From NCBI RefSeq assembly GCF_031846325.1, contig NZ_JAVRHZ010000005.1:124001-188000 (forward strand): 64,000 nucleotides of DNA, read 5' to 3'. The position numbers were made by a program, and so were the translations under genes. This DNA comes from Patiriisocius_A hiemis. GTDB lineage: Bacteria > Bacteroidota > Bacteroidia > Flavobacteriales > Flavobacteriaceae. A model generated the notes under the pieces. That model saw nothing but the letters and a program-made list of their open reading frames with translations. It did no database searches and was not told the origin of the DNA. Below, in pieces: positions 9,205-18,412 of the stretch (positions are counted from its first letter, which is position 1; every line of letters starts with the position of its first letter).

Positions 9205-10023
9205 TTACTTATTTCTCCCCCAATCCTTTAAATTATAGCTAGCTTCTAATTCTCTTTCTGTTTCATTATTCATTTCAGAAAAGAAGTCTATTCCTGTACG
9301 TTTTTCTACTTCATCAATTGTGGTTACGTAATCATAAAAAGAATGGGTTGTTTCTTTATTTGGGATTATGAATGCAAGTGCTTTGGGTTTCTTTTGAGAA
9401 TTATCTACAATTATCTTATAAAAGGCATCTGGCACACTTACTCTTTCTATCCCAATTGTGGGAAGTCCTTGTCGTAAAATTGGCCCTGTTACTACATACA
9501 CGCCATTATATTTTTTAGCCCAATAACGAGCTTGTTGTTCTAGCTTATTCCATACTCCTGCGTTAAAATCATTGTTTTGAGGACTTATATTACTAGTCAA
9601 AAAAGTTTCATGATACGCCTCTTTAGAGAAACGTCTATCTCCCGCTGGACATAAATGACCTCTATCATATCCAGAGTTTTTATAACTACGCCAATCTGCA
9701 GATTTTGTTTTTACGCTTCTATCTTCAACAAAATAAGGTCTTTTAAAATCGTTTGAAGATAAATGTGATTTTAGTAAGGGATATGCTACCCACTCAGCTT
9801 GTTCATGTTCTTCATCATAAGAAAGTGTAAAGTATCTGTGTTTTACAATGGTTCCTGTTGTTGAGGTTGGCAGCCAGTCACCAGCAAACTCCTCAGAACT
9901 TGTCTTCATTCTTTCATTAGACGTGTCTGGATAGGCTTCAGTTTCCCTATTTACATATTGCTCTGCATAATACAGACCTACAATCACAACTATAGTAAAA
10001 ATGGGATATATGTATTTTCTCAT
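9205..10023 (-). CDS. Secreted DNA/RNA non-specific endonuclease (NUC1 family)
   Basis: This is a nuclease of the Serratia/NUC1 beta-beta-alpha-metal type. The signature SGYDRGHLCPAGDRRF (about residues 118-133) holds the catalytic His, and NISPQNNDFNAGVWNKLE (about 145-162) holds the Mg-binding Asn. A hydrophobic N-terminal segment (about residues 4-21) suggests export or anchoring in the membrane. Its 272 residues are usual for flavobacterial members. The start follows the OppC-like permease stop by only 3 bases, so the two are co-transcribed. A role in degrading extracellular nucleic acid for nutrition is inferred. Confidence 0.9.
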   Translation of the reverse strand: MRKYIYPIFTIVVIVGLYYAEQYVNRETEAYPDTSNERMKTSSEEFAGDWLPTSTTGTIVKHRYFTLSYDEEHEQAEWVAYPLLKSHLSSNDFKRPYFVEDRSVKTKSADWRSYKNSGYDRGHLCPAGDRRFSKEAYHETFLTSNISPQNNDFNAGVWNKLEQQARYWAKKYNGVYVVTGPILRQGLPTIGIERVSVPDAFYKIIVDNSQKKPKALAFIIPNKETTHSFYDYVTTIDEVEKRTGIDFFSEMNNETERELEASYNLKDWGRNK

Positions 10024-10026
10024 AAT

Positions 10027-11130
10027 TTACGATTTCACATCTAACGCATCTCGCAATGCATTTCCAATTAACATAAATGCAGTTACTAAACTCATAATTG
10101 CCAACCCAGGAATAATAGCTAGATAGGGTTTTCCAAGAATTATATAAGCGTAGTGATCTTTTATAATACCCCCCCAGCTTGGCATAGGTGGTTGTGCTCC
10201 AATACCTAAAAAGCTCAATCCGCTTTCAATTAAAATAGCACTTGCGAAGTTAGCAGCACTAATAATAATAACAGGTGCCATTATATTTGGAAGTATATGT
10301 TTTGTAATAATCCTAAAATCTTTAAATCCTAAAGCTCGTGCTGCAGTTACATATTGCATTTGTTTTACGCCCATAACTTGTCCTCTAACTATTCTAGCAA
10401 CTTCCACCCACATAGTAAGTCCTACTGCAATAAAAACTTGCCAAAAACCTTTTCCAAGTGCAAGTGTGATTGCAATTACAAGTAATAATGTTGGGATAGA
10501 CCACGTCACATTAATTATCCACATAATGATGGAGTCTACCTTACCTCCATAGTAGCCAGCCAAGGCTCCCATTGCGATCCCTATAAGCAGGGAAATTAAT
10601 ACGGCTACAAAACCTATGGCAAGTGAAATACGGATTCCTATAAGCATTCTACTTAGCAAATCACGTCCATATTTATCTGTACCTAATAGAAATTTTTTAT
10701 CTGAAAGATAGTGCTGCGGAATTTCTTCTACTGTATTTGCCTTTGGGAAATTAGAAAGCTTGTATTCTTTTTCGAGTCCTAATGTATCATCTGGGGTGTA
10801 TTCCTTTATACTTATTCCGTTATCTAAAAGTGTATAGCTCGAAATAGGAACTTCAGAGGCAGTTGTTGGTTTTCCGAAGAAAAAAGTAATAATACCCTCT
10901 TCTTCGTTTACAGTTGAAGGAATTGTAAGAATTTGGGTTGTAAAACCAGGTGATTTTGAATGGATAGACAAGTGCATCTGGTTTGCATTTCTAGAATTAT
11001 CTGGAGCAATCGCATAAGCAAAAATAGCTACAAGTACACAGAGCGTTAAAAAAACTAAACTAAAAACGCCCCAAAAGTTTTTTTTAAACTTTTGGAGCGC
11101 AATTTTAGTTAATGAGGTTGCTTTTTTCAC
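10027..11130 (-). CDS. ABC transporter permease, OppC/DppC type
   Basis: This is an inner-membrane permease of the peptide/nickel importer class. There is a first membrane segment at about residues 20-40 and then a long extracytoplasmic insertion of about 110 residues, common in Bacteroidota members. Five further segments follow in the BPD-transp-1 domain. The EAA coupling loop is visible as AARALGFKDFRIITKHILPN, and the family C-terminus LIGNALRDALDVK is intact. No OppB, ATPase or binding protein is adjacent, so its partners lie elsewhere. It shares a transcript with the secreted nuclease. Confidence 0.9.
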   Translation of the reverse strand: MKKATSLTKIALQKFKKNFWGVFSLVFLTLCVLVAIFAYAIAPDNSRNANQMHLSIHSKSPGFTTQILTIPSTVNEEEGIITFFFGKPTTASEVPISSYTLLDNGISIKEYTPDDTLGLEKEYKLSNFPKANTVEEIPQHYLSDKKFLLGTDKYGRDLLSRMLIGIRISLAIGFVAVLISLLIGIAMGALAGYYGGKVDSIIMWIINVTWSIPTLLLVIAITLALGKGFWQVFIAVGLTMWVEVARIVRGQVMGVKQMQYVTAARALGFKDFRIITKHILPNIMAPVIIISAANFASAILIESGLSFLGIGAQPPMPSWGGIIKDHYAYIILGKPYLAIIPGLAIMSLVTAFMLIGNALRDALDVKS

Positions 11131-11180
11131 ATGTTAAAAATACATAAAACTAAGCATACCTTATGACTGAAATAGGAGAG

Positions 11181-13322
11181 TTAATTTTTAATATCTGCTA
11201 CTTTCCCAGTTCTTATATTATTAAGTTTTAAGTCCTGTAGTACATTAATAGCTTCTTCAACATAAACATCTTTTGCTAAATTTTTATGCCATCTTTTACG
11301 TTTTTCTCGAAGCGTTGTGTCTTGTCGCATCATTTCGATTTCATTTGGTAAAGAACGGAAGTCCATCTTGTTGTCATATTTGCTAATCGCCTCAAACTTT
11401 TCAGACTCTTTTTTACGTTTTTCAATTTCAGCTTTATATCCTTCAAAATTTAAGTCTACTTCAAGGTCATCTCTACGTGACTTAATATATCTAGCATTTT
11501 CTTCAATTAATGCTAATTGCTCACTTTTTGCAATACGTTCTCTACTTTTTTCAATAGTTTCTTCGAAATCTGTATAGCCATCCCATACTTTGTAATTAGC
11601 AGGTGCAATTTTATCATACGGTAAAGGATTATCATAATCACGCTCACCTACGTCGATAAAACTGTAACGGTCTGGCATTACCACATCACTTTTAACACCT
11701 TCTAATTGTGTTGAGCCACCGTTAATACGATAAAACTTTTGTGTTGTTAGTTTTAAAGCACCCATATCGCCCATATTATTTTGACGCATCCATTGGTTAA
11801 GGTCTACTAAGTTTTGTACGGTACCTTTTCCATAGGTTTGCTTACTACCAATTATAATAGCACGCTTATAGTCTTGCATTGCAGCAGCTAAAATCTCTGA
11901 TGCAGAAGCAGAAAGCTCATTTACTAAGATTACAAGAGGGCCATCCCAAACAACATCATTATTAGTATCTTTAAGTACCTCACTTTTATTTCCTGTTGTG
12001 GCAACTTGTACCATTGGTCCGTTTTTAACAAAAAGACCTCCTAAATCTATAGCTGCTTTTAAAGACCCACCTCCATTATCTCTTAGGTCTAGCACTAGCC
12101 CTTCCATTCCTTCTTCCTTTAAACGCTCAATTTCTTTACGGATGTCACTTGCTGCATTTCTTTCTTTATAGTTATCCATATCAAAATAGAACTGTGGGAG
12201 ATTAATTAATCCAAAGTTCTTGCCTTCTTTTCCAATTACAGCAGACTTAGCATAGGTTTCCTCTAGTTCAACGACATCGCGAGTAATGGTTTCGTCTTCT
12301 ATAGACCCATCTACTCTTTTTATCGTTAAGGTTACTTTAGTTCCTTTAGGTCCTTTAATAAGCTTAACTGCATCATCTATTCGCATACCAACAACGCTTA
12401 CGGCTTCTTCCTCGTCTTCTTGCTTTACTTTTAATATCGCATCACCTACTTCTACGTGTTCGCCTCTCCAAGCTGGACCACCACTAATTACTTCGACAAT
12501 GTTGATGTAATCATTCTTTTTTTGAAGCCTTGCTCCAATTCCTTCTAGTTTTCCTGACATACGTAAATCAAAACGGTCTCTGTCTGGCGGTGCAAAATAG
12601 TTGGTATGTGGGTCAAACTCTTCTACTATAGTTGTTAAATATATTGCGAAGTAGTCTTTGCGCTCTAAGTCTTCAGTAAGGTCAAAATACTCTTTTAATG
12701 AGTTTCTAATTTGCTCCCTTGCTTTCTCTTCTAGCTCTTTTTCTGATTTCTTTTTGTAGTCACTTTCGGTTTCAGCTTTTGTTTTTTCATCTTCGGTTAT
12801 GTCATATAATGAAGAAATAGTAGAAAACTTTAATTGCTGTCTCCATCGCTCTTTTAATTCTTTTTTGCTCTTAACGTAATCTATAGCATCATAATCCACA
12901 TTAATACTTTCGTTTTCAGAAAAATTAAATGGAGTTTCTAATACATTTTGATATAGTACTTTAATTTCTTCTTGTCTTTCTGAAAAACGACTATATACTA
13001 GATTAAAAAAAGTAAGTTCTTTGTTTTTAAGCTGGTCGTCAATTTGAGTTTTGTATTGACTAAACTCTTCTATATCTGAAGCTAAAAAGTAACGCTTTAA
13101 TGGATCTAATGCATCAATAAAATCTGTATAAACCCCTTCAGAAAAAGTATCGTCCATGTCTGCAGGGTTGTAATGCCCCTTTTTAATAACATAGGATATT
13201 AAATCTATAAGTGTTTTATCTTTATCGGGGTCGTTAAATTCTTTTGTAGTGAAACTACAAGAGGCTGCTGCTATAAAAACAGCAAGAAATAAAAATTTTA
13301 AATTCTTTATCATAATACGCAT
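11181..13322 (-). CDS. Carboxy-terminal processing protease (tail-specific, S41)
   Basis: This is a periplasmic Prc/Tsp-type serine protease that removes or degrades proteins with non-polar C-termini. Order: signal peptide with lipobox (LAVFIAAASCS, residues about 12-22), N-terminal TSP domain (about 40-220), PDZ (about 240-330), S41 peptidase core and a DUF3340-like C-terminal region. The catalytic Ser lies in NELSASASEILAAA and the Lys in KQTYGKGTVQN. At 713 residues it matches flavobacterial homologues. Two ATGs are possible at 13322 and 13313; the second gives a more conventional signal peptide. Confidence 0.95.
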   Translation of the reverse strand: MRIMIKNLKFLFLAVFIAAASCSFTTKEFNDPDKDKTLIDLISYVIKKGHYNPADMDDTFSEGVYTDFIDALDPLKRYFLASDIEEFSQYKTQIDDQLKNKELTFFNLVYSRFSERQEEIKVLYQNVLETPFNFSENESINVDYDAIDYVKSKKELKERWRQQLKFSTISSLYDITEDEKTKAETESDYKKKSEKELEEKAREQIRNSLKEYFDLTEDLERKDYFAIYLTTIVEEFDPHTNYFAPPDRDRFDLRMSGKLEGIGARLQKKNDYINIVEVISGGPAWRGEHVEVGDAILKVKQEDEEEAVSVVGMRIDDAVKLIKGPKGTKVTLTIKRVDGSIEDETITRDVVELEETYAKSAVIGKEGKNFGLINLPQFYFDMDNYKERNAASDIRKEIERLKEEGMEGLVLDLRDNGGGSLKAAIDLGGLFVKNGPMVQVATTGNKSEVLKDTNNDVVWDGPLVILVNELSASASEILAAAMQDYKRAIIIGSKQTYGKGTVQNLVDLNQWMRQNNMGDMGALKLTTQKFYRINGGSTQLEGVKSDVVMPDRYSFIDVGERDYDNPLPYDKIAPANYKVWDGYTDFEETIEKSRERIAKSEQLALIEENARYIKSRRDDLEVDLNFEGYKAEIEKRKKESEKFEAISKYDNKMDFRSLPNEIEMMRQDTTLREKRKRWHKNLAKDVYVEEAINVLQDLKLNNIRTGKVADIKN

Positions 13323-13496
13323 ATCTCTTCTTATTTTTTTTCAGTCTTCTAAATTATATAAAAAACCATGCCAACTGGACTTTTAGGTACTAATTTTTTG
13401 TTAAACGACAGGCTTTGAGCAAAATCTAGAATTGCAAAATACAAAATAAGGTAATTTGTTGAGGGTTACTGTACCTATTTCCTAAGTAAATAACTG

Positions 13497-13504
13497 TATT
13501 TTTG
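13497..13504 (+). promoter_or_regulatory. Predicted promoter -7 box for surE
   Basis: TATTTTTG matches TAnnTTTG, 18 bases before the surE ATG. The implied leader is only about 10 bases. Confidence 0.5.
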
Positions 13505-13522
13505 TGTAAATGTTACAAATAA

Positions 13523-14299
13523 ATGAGTAAGAAAAAACCATTAATTCTAGTTACTAATGACGACGGAATTACAGCGCCCGGTATTAGAACTTTAATTGAA
13601 GTAATGAATACTATTGGAGACGTATGTGTTGTAGCTCCAGATACGCCTCAGAGCGCCATGGGTCATGCAATTACTATTAATGACACATTGTATTGCAATA
13701 CCGTGAAAGTACATGAAAATGAGCCCCAAAAAGAATATAGCTGTAGTGGAACACCTGTAGATTGTGTAAAACTTGCAGTAAACGAAATTTTAAAACGCAA
13801 GCCAGATTTATGCGTAAGTGGTATTAATCACGGTAGCAACTCATCTATTAATGTAATTTATAGCGGTACAATGAGTGCTGCAGTAGAGGCTGGAACTATT
13901 GGGATTCCTTCTATAGGATTTTCTTTGTTAGACTATTCTTTAGAAGCAGACTTTACCCCTTGCAAAAAATTTATTAAAAAAATGGCGTTAGAGTGTCTTG
14001 AAAAAGGGCTTCCTAAAGGTGTGGTTTTAAATGTTAACTTTCCTAAGCTAAAAGAAAATGAAATCAAGGGCGTTAAAGTTTGCAGGCAGGCAGATGCTCA
14101 TTGGGTAGAAACATTTGATAAGCGTACTAACCCTCTTGGAAAAGATTATTACTGGCTTACGGGAGAGTTTATAAATGAAGATAAAGGCGAGGATACAGAT
14201 GAGTGGGCGTTAAAAAATGGATATGTTTCTGTTGTGCCTGTTCAGTTTGATTTAACAGCACATCATGCCATACGTACTATAAATTCTTGGGATTTTTAA
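13523..14299 (+). CDS. surE: 5'/3'-nucleotidase SurE
   Basis: SurE is a metal-dependent nucleoside monophosphatase of stationary-phase survival. Landmarks are the metal-binding TNDDG at residues about 11-15, SAMGHAIT near 45, SGINHGSN near 100 and GTMSAAVEAG near 115. Its 258 residues are standard. It begins a tight group with a small membrane protein and lpxB, with spacings of one base each, so the three are likely co-transcribed from the box at 13497. The surE-lpxB neighbourhood recurs in Flavobacteriia. Confidence 0.96.
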   Translation: MSKKKPLILVTNDDGITAPGIRTLIEVMNTIGDVCVVAPDTPQSAMGHAITINDTLYCNTVKVHENEPQKEYSCSGTPVDCVKLAVNEILKRKPDLCVSGINHGSNSSINVIYSGTMSAAVEAGTIGIPSIGFSLLDYSLEADFTPCKKFIKKMALECLEKGLPKGVVLNVNFPKLKENEIKGVKVCRQADAHWVETFDKRTNPLGKDYYWLTGEFINEDKGEDTDEWALKNGYVSVVPVQFDLTAHHAIRTINSWDF

Positions 14300-14300
14300 A

Positions 14301-14588
14301 ATGAAAAAAGAAATTGGCAAAGGTTTTTTAGTTGGCTTGATCTGCAATGTTGTAGGAATAGTACTTACAGTATTTATTATTTCAACTATAAAAAATACAG
14401 GATTTGAAAATACCTTTAGAATGTATCTTGAGTCTAGTAATTTATGGATGATTATAAGCCTTGGAGCGCTTCCTAACTTGGCAGCTTTTTTTGGGTTTTT
14501 AAGGATAAATAGAGAGTATAGAGCTCGCGGAGTATTATTAGCTACATTTTTAGCAGCAATAACCACCTATTTAATTTATTTTTTCTGA
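14301..14588 (+). CDS. Small membrane protein between surE and lpxB
   Basis: This is a 95-residue protein with three hydrophobic segments (about residues 7-29, 46-64 and 74-94). The ATG follows the surE stop after one base, and its own stop is one base before lpxB. I do not recognise a named domain. Its placement in the surE-lpxB operon suggests a role near lipid A or envelope synthesis, but this is inference from position only. Codon use looks like that of its neighbours. Confidence 0.8.
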   Translation: MKKEIGKGFLVGLICNVVGIVLTVFIISTIKNTGFENTFRMYLESSNLWMIISLGALPNLAAFFGFLRINREYRARGVLLATFLAAITTYLIYFF

Positions 14589-14589
14589 T

Positions 14590-15702
14590 ATGAAATACTA
14601 CATCATTGCTGGAGAAGCTTCTGGAGATTTGCATGGCGCTAATCTCATTAACAGTTTGCGCAAGCAAGATGACAAGGCTACATTTAGATGCTGGGGAGGT
14701 GATTTAATGGAAGAAGCAGGTGGCACACTTGTGAAACATTACAGAGATTTAGCTTTTATGGGCTTTATTGAAGTAGTATTTAACCTCTTTACCATCCTTA
14801 AAAATATCTCTTTTTGTAAAAAAGACATTGAAGCTTTTAATCCAGATGTTATAATTTATATTGACTACCCTGGGTTTAATCTTCGTATTGCAAAATGGGC
14901 AAGGAAGAAAAAGTATAAAAATCACTATTATATCTCTCCGCAAATTTGGGCTTGGAAAGAAGGACGTATTAAAGACATAAAAAGAGATGTTGACCAACTC
15001 TATGTGATACTTCCTTTTGAAAAAGAATTCTATGAAGAAAAGCACAATTTCCCTGTTCATTTTGTAGGTCATCCACTTATTGATGCTATTGCAAATAGAC
15101 CTCAAGTAAACCCCCTTACATTTAAAAAAGAACACAATCTTGATGATCGTCCTATTATTGCTCTACTTCCAGGAAGTAGGAAGCAGGAAATAAAGAAGAT
15201 GTTAAGTGTGATGCTATCTATCACTAACGATTTTAAAGAATATCAATTTGTAATTGCAGGCGCACCAAGTCAAGAAGACTCTTTTTACCAGCCCTTTTTA
15301 CAGAACAAGAACATACGCCTAATTGCAAATAAAACCTATGATTTATTAAGTATTTCTAATGCTGCTTTGGTAACTTCTGGAACAGCCACTTTAGAGACCG
15401 CTTTGTTTAAAGTACCACAAGTGGTTTGTTATAAAGGTAGCAGAATCTCTTACGAAATAGCCAAACGAGTAATTAATTTAAAATACATCTCTCTCGTTAA
15501 TCTTATTCTAGATAAAGAAGTAGTAACCGAATTAATACAAACCGATTTTACAAGCAAAAGACTTAAAGAAGAACTTACCAAAATTCTTGATGACTATAAT
15601 AGAGCTAGGTTGTTTTTGGACTACTATGAATTAGAGAAAAAACTAGGTGGAAAAGGCGCGAGTGATAAAACAGCGAGATTGATTATTGAAGAAATACAAT
15701 AG
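14590..15702 (+). CDS. lpxB: Lipid-A-disaccharide synthase
   Basis: LpxB is a GT19 enzyme that joins UDP-diacylglucosamine and lipid X to form the lipid A disaccharide at the inner face of the inner membrane. Motifs are GEASGDLHGA at residues 7-16, YISPQIWAWKEGR near 115, ALLPGSRKQEI near 190 and TSGTATLETAL near 262. Its 370 residues are standard. It is the third gene of the surE operon and indicates that the cell makes normal lipid A. Confidence 0.96.
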   Translation: MKYYIIAGEASGDLHGANLINSLRKQDDKATFRCWGGDLMEEAGGTLVKHYRDLAFMGFIEVVFNLFTILKNISFCKKDIEAFNPDVIIYIDYPGFNLRIAKWARKKKYKNHYYISPQIWAWKEGRIKDIKRDVDQLYVILPFEKEFYEEKHNFPVHFVGHPLIDAIANRPQVNPLTFKKEHNLDDRPIIALLPGSRKQEIKKMLSVMLSITNDFKEYQFVIAGAPSQEDSFYQPFLQNKNIRLIANKTYDLLSISNAALVTSGTATLETALFKVPQVVCYKGSRISYEIAKRVINLKYISLVNLILDKEVVTELIQTDFTSKRLKEELTKILDDYNRARLFLDYYELEKKLGGKGASDKTARLIIEEIQ

Positions 15703-15705
15703 AGA

Positions 15706-15728
15706 TTTTAGACCGCTGCGCTTTTAGA
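15706..15728 (+). repeat. TTTTAGA direct repeat flanking a GC-rich nonamer
   Basis: TTTTAGA occurs at 15706-15712 and again at 15722-15728, separated by the GC-rich CCGCTGCGC in an otherwise AT-rich gap between lpxB and the NlpC gene. It looks like a remnant of a dispersed repeat. Only one copy is seen in this window. Confidence 0.3.
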
Positions 15729-15796
15729 ACAAACATTTATACTTACACAGAATGTAATGTACTTAATTTAAAAATAAGAATTTTATTTCTACTTTA

Positions 15797-16303
15797 GTGA
15801 TGATGAAAAAAACATTCCTACTTATTTTTCTCGGGCTCCTTTTAACTTCTTGTGGAAGTAAGAAAAAAGTAGTTGCCAAAAAATATCCTGTAACCACAAA
15901 AATCACAAAATCATCCAATAAGAGCACTCTAGAAAGTGTGATAGATCACGCTATATCCTATAAAGGTACTCGGTATAAATTTGGCGGTACTACAAGCAAA
16001 GGGATGGATTGTAGCGGTCTTGTCTATACAGCCTTTAAAGAAGAAAGTGTCTTGTTACCTAGAGTTTCTAGAGATATGGCAAAAAAAGGGAAACAAATTA
16101 AGCTTAGAGAAGCTACAAAGGGGGATTTAGTTTTTTTTCAAACCAATAAAAACCGAAAAGTAATAAACCATGTAGGGCTTGTTGTTGAAACTAAAAACGG
16201 GATTCAATTTATTCATGCAACCACTTCTAGAGGTGTTATAATTTCATCTTTAGATGAAAAGTACTGGAAAAACGCTTTCGTCGAAATAAGACGTATTATC
16301 TAA
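15797..16303 (+). CDS. NlpC/P60 family cell-wall hydrolase lipoprotein
   Basis: This is a 168-residue secreted C40 peptidase, a D,L-endopeptidase cutting peptidoglycan stem peptides. A lipobox, LLLTSCGS, ends at Cys about 19, predicting an outer-membrane or periplasmic lipoprotein. The NlpC/P60 domain covers about residues 50-168. The catalytic Cys is in GMDCSGLVYTA, the His in INHVGLVVE, and the polar residue is the His in FIHAT. Two ATGs occur at the start (15797 and 15800). It stands between lpxB and comEC with its own upstream gap. Confidence 0.92.
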   Translation: MMMKKTFLLIFLGLLLTSCGSKKKVVAKKYPVTTKITKSSNKSTLESVIDHAISYKGTRYKFGGTTSKGMDCSGLVYTAFKEESVLLPRVSRDMAKKGKQIKLREATKGDLVFFQTNKNRKVINHVGLVVETKNGIQFIHATTSRGVIISSLDEKYWKNAFVEIRRII

Positions 16304-16332
16304 AATTTATTAAATTGTAACACCGAATTCTC

Positions 16333-16364
16333 CATCTTAGATACCCCGAGTATATCTAAAGATG
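16333..16364 (+). promoter_or_regulatory. Hairpin that buries the comEC start codon
   Basis: CATC-TTAGATA (16333-16343) pairs with TATCTAA-a-GATG (16353-16364), with one bulged A and a nine-base loop (CCCCGAGTA). The comEC ATG (16362-16364) is the last part of the 3' arm, so the start codon would be paired in the folded mRNA. This suggests translational repression until the hairpin opens; it is untested. Confidence 0.5.
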
Positions 16365-18383
16365 AAGTTTTTAAATCACGTAATACTACACTTTTCTATT
16401 GCACTTACCCTTGGTATTGTAGTAGCTTATTTTACTAATCTTTCCATTCTAGGGCTAGGGGCTTTAGTAATCATAGCTATACTTTTTCTTTGTGTTACTG
16501 GGTATATTTCCAACAAAAAACTACAACCCTCCATTCTCTTTACTGTTGCTGTTTATGGCATTTTTTTCTCCATCGGAATTACAAATTATCAATTGAGATT
16601 GCCTCATCATCTTGATAATCATTATATAAACACCAGTACTTCTGAAGCATCTCATCTTCAAATAAAAATTACTGAAATTTTAAAACCGGACATCTATAAC
16701 ACAAAATATATTGGTGAAGTAGTTGCCATAAATGAAAATAAGTCTAAAGGTAAAATCCTAGTTTCAATTAGAAAAGATAGTATAAAAACCCGCTTAGGAA
16801 TTGATGATGTAATTCTAGTTAAAACTGAAATTAAGCCAATACAAAGTCCTTTAAACCCTCATCAATTTGACTATGCTAAATACATGAAAAATCTAAACGT
16901 ATATGAGCAAATAAGGGTTAACAAAGAAGAAATAGTATATAAATCTAATGGCCAACAAACCTTAAGAGGTATTGCAGACGGAATACGAAATCATTTAATA
17001 GAAAAGCTTAATAATGCTCCAATATCAGTAGATGAACGAAGTGTTATCCAAGCACTAGTATTGGGTCAAAAAAGAGATATTGATAGGGATTTATACCGCG
17101 ATTATGCAGCAGCTGGAGCCATACACATATTGGCAGTATCTGGTTTGCATGTAGGGATTTTATATTTCCTGTTTTCATTTATTCTTCGTCCAATTAAAGT
17201 TATAAAACATGGCAATTATATTCAGCCAATTATAGTTATTATTTTACTTTGGGGGTTTGCACTTTTAACTGGGATGTCACCATCGGTCACAAGAGCAGTA
17301 ACAATGTTTTCATTTTTTGGATTAGCAAAACTCTTAAATAGACCAACTAGTACAGTAAATACATTATTTTCCTCATATTTTATTTTACTACTTATTTTTC
17401 CGAAATGGCTGTTTCATGTTGGGTTTCAATTAAGCTACTTGGCTGTATTATCTATTATTTTAATTCAACCTAAGTTGTCAAGCTATTTTAAACCTAAAAA
17501 TTACATTTTAAGAAAGGGGTGGGATATATTAACTGTTACCGTTGCCGCCCAAATTGGCTTGCTACCTTTAAGCATCTATTATTTTCATCAATTCCCCGGG
17601 TTATTTTTTATTACAAATCTTGTTGTGTTACCCTTTTTGGGTATTGCTTTGGGATTTGGGCTTTTGGTAGTAGTTTTAGCAGCATTAGAAGCCCTACCAG
17701 GTTGGCTGGCTATTGGATACAGTTATGTAATTGAAGCCTTGAATAATTTTATTCGTTGGGTAGCGCAGCAAGACGTTTTTATAGTTAAAGACATCTCATT
17801 TTCAATTTATACACTACTACTCTCTTATGTACTAATAGCCTGTATACTTTTGCTTTGGAAAAAATATTCTTATAAAAAATTAATAGCTTCGCTATGCTCC
17901 TTTTGCTTTTTAATTGGTGTTTTTATTTGGGATGTTTACAGAACCTCTGGAAGTGAGTTAGTGATTTTTAATAAAACAGCACACACTATTATAGGTGTAA
18001 AAAATGCTTCAGAATTAAGGCTATTTAAAACTGACACTACTAGTTATAAAGATAAATTTCCTATTCAATCGTATAGAGTCGCACAACATATTAAAACCTA
18101 TTCAGAAGAAATACTTCCTAACTATTTTATTTATAAGAGCAAAAAGATACTCGTAATAGATAGCTTAGCTGTATATCCTAAAAAATTAAGTATTGACATT
18201 GTGATTTTAACCGAAAGCCCAAAAATGCATTTAGACAGAATACTTGATAGTCTGCAACCTTCAAGAGTGATTGCAGATGGGAGTAATTACAAGAGCAGTA
18301 TAAGTCGTTGGAAGGCTACATGTGATAAAAGAAAACTCCCTTTTCACCATACAGGCACAAAGGGAGCTTTCATTATTGAGTAG
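16362..18383 (+). CDS. ComEC/Rec2-family DNA uptake channel protein
   Basis: This 673-residue inner-membrane protein is of the competence channel family that carries single-stranded DNA into the cytoplasm. Hydrophobic segments at about residues 7-75 are followed by a DUF4131-type soluble domain (about 100-190) and the Competence domain (about 225-500) with the signature HILAVSGLHVGIL. The C-terminal 150 residues resemble the position of the beta-lactamase-like domain but lack the HxHxDH metal motif, which is common in Bacteroidota homologues. The start codon sits inside a predicted hairpin. Confidence 0.9.
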   Translation: MKFLNHVILHFSIALTLGIVVAYFTNLSILGLGALVIIAILFLCVTGYISNKKLQPSILFTVAVYGIFFSIGITNYQLRLPHHLDNHYINTSTSEASHLQIKITEILKPDIYNTKYIGEVVAINENKSKGKILVSIRKDSIKTRLGIDDVILVKTEIKPIQSPLNPHQFDYAKYMKNLNVYEQIRVNKEEIVYKSNGQQTLRGIADGIRNHLIEKLNNAPISVDERSVIQALVLGQKRDIDRDLYRDYAAAGAIHILAVSGLHVGILYFLFSFILRPIKVIKHGNYIQPIIVIILLWGFALLTGMSPSVTRAVTMFSFFGLAKLLNRPTSTVNTLFSSYFILLLIFPKWLFHVGFQLSYLAVLSIILIQPKLSSYFKPKNYILRKGWDILTVTVAAQIGLLPLSIYYFHQFPGLFFITNLVVLPFLGIALGFGLLVVVLAALEALPGWLAIGYSYVIEALNNFIRWVAQQDVFIVKDISFSIYTLLLSYVLIACILLLWKKYSYKKLIASLCSFCFLIGVFIWDVYRTSGSELVIFNKTAHTIIGVKNASELRLFKTDTTSYKDKFPIQSYRVAQHIKTYSEEILPNYFIYKSKKILVIDSLAVYPKKLSIDIVILTESPKMHLDRILDSLQPSRVIADGSNYKSSISRWKATCDKRKLPFHHTGTKGAFIIE

Positions 18384-18412
18384 CATAACACTTAAAAACT
18401 ACTCTTTCTTTT

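Noticed and set aside
9193..9214. Terminator between rodA and the nuclease gene
   Set aside because: AAATAAG/CTTATTT can pair, but the stem is AT-only apart from one pair and overlaps the nuclease stop codon, so it is too weak to list.
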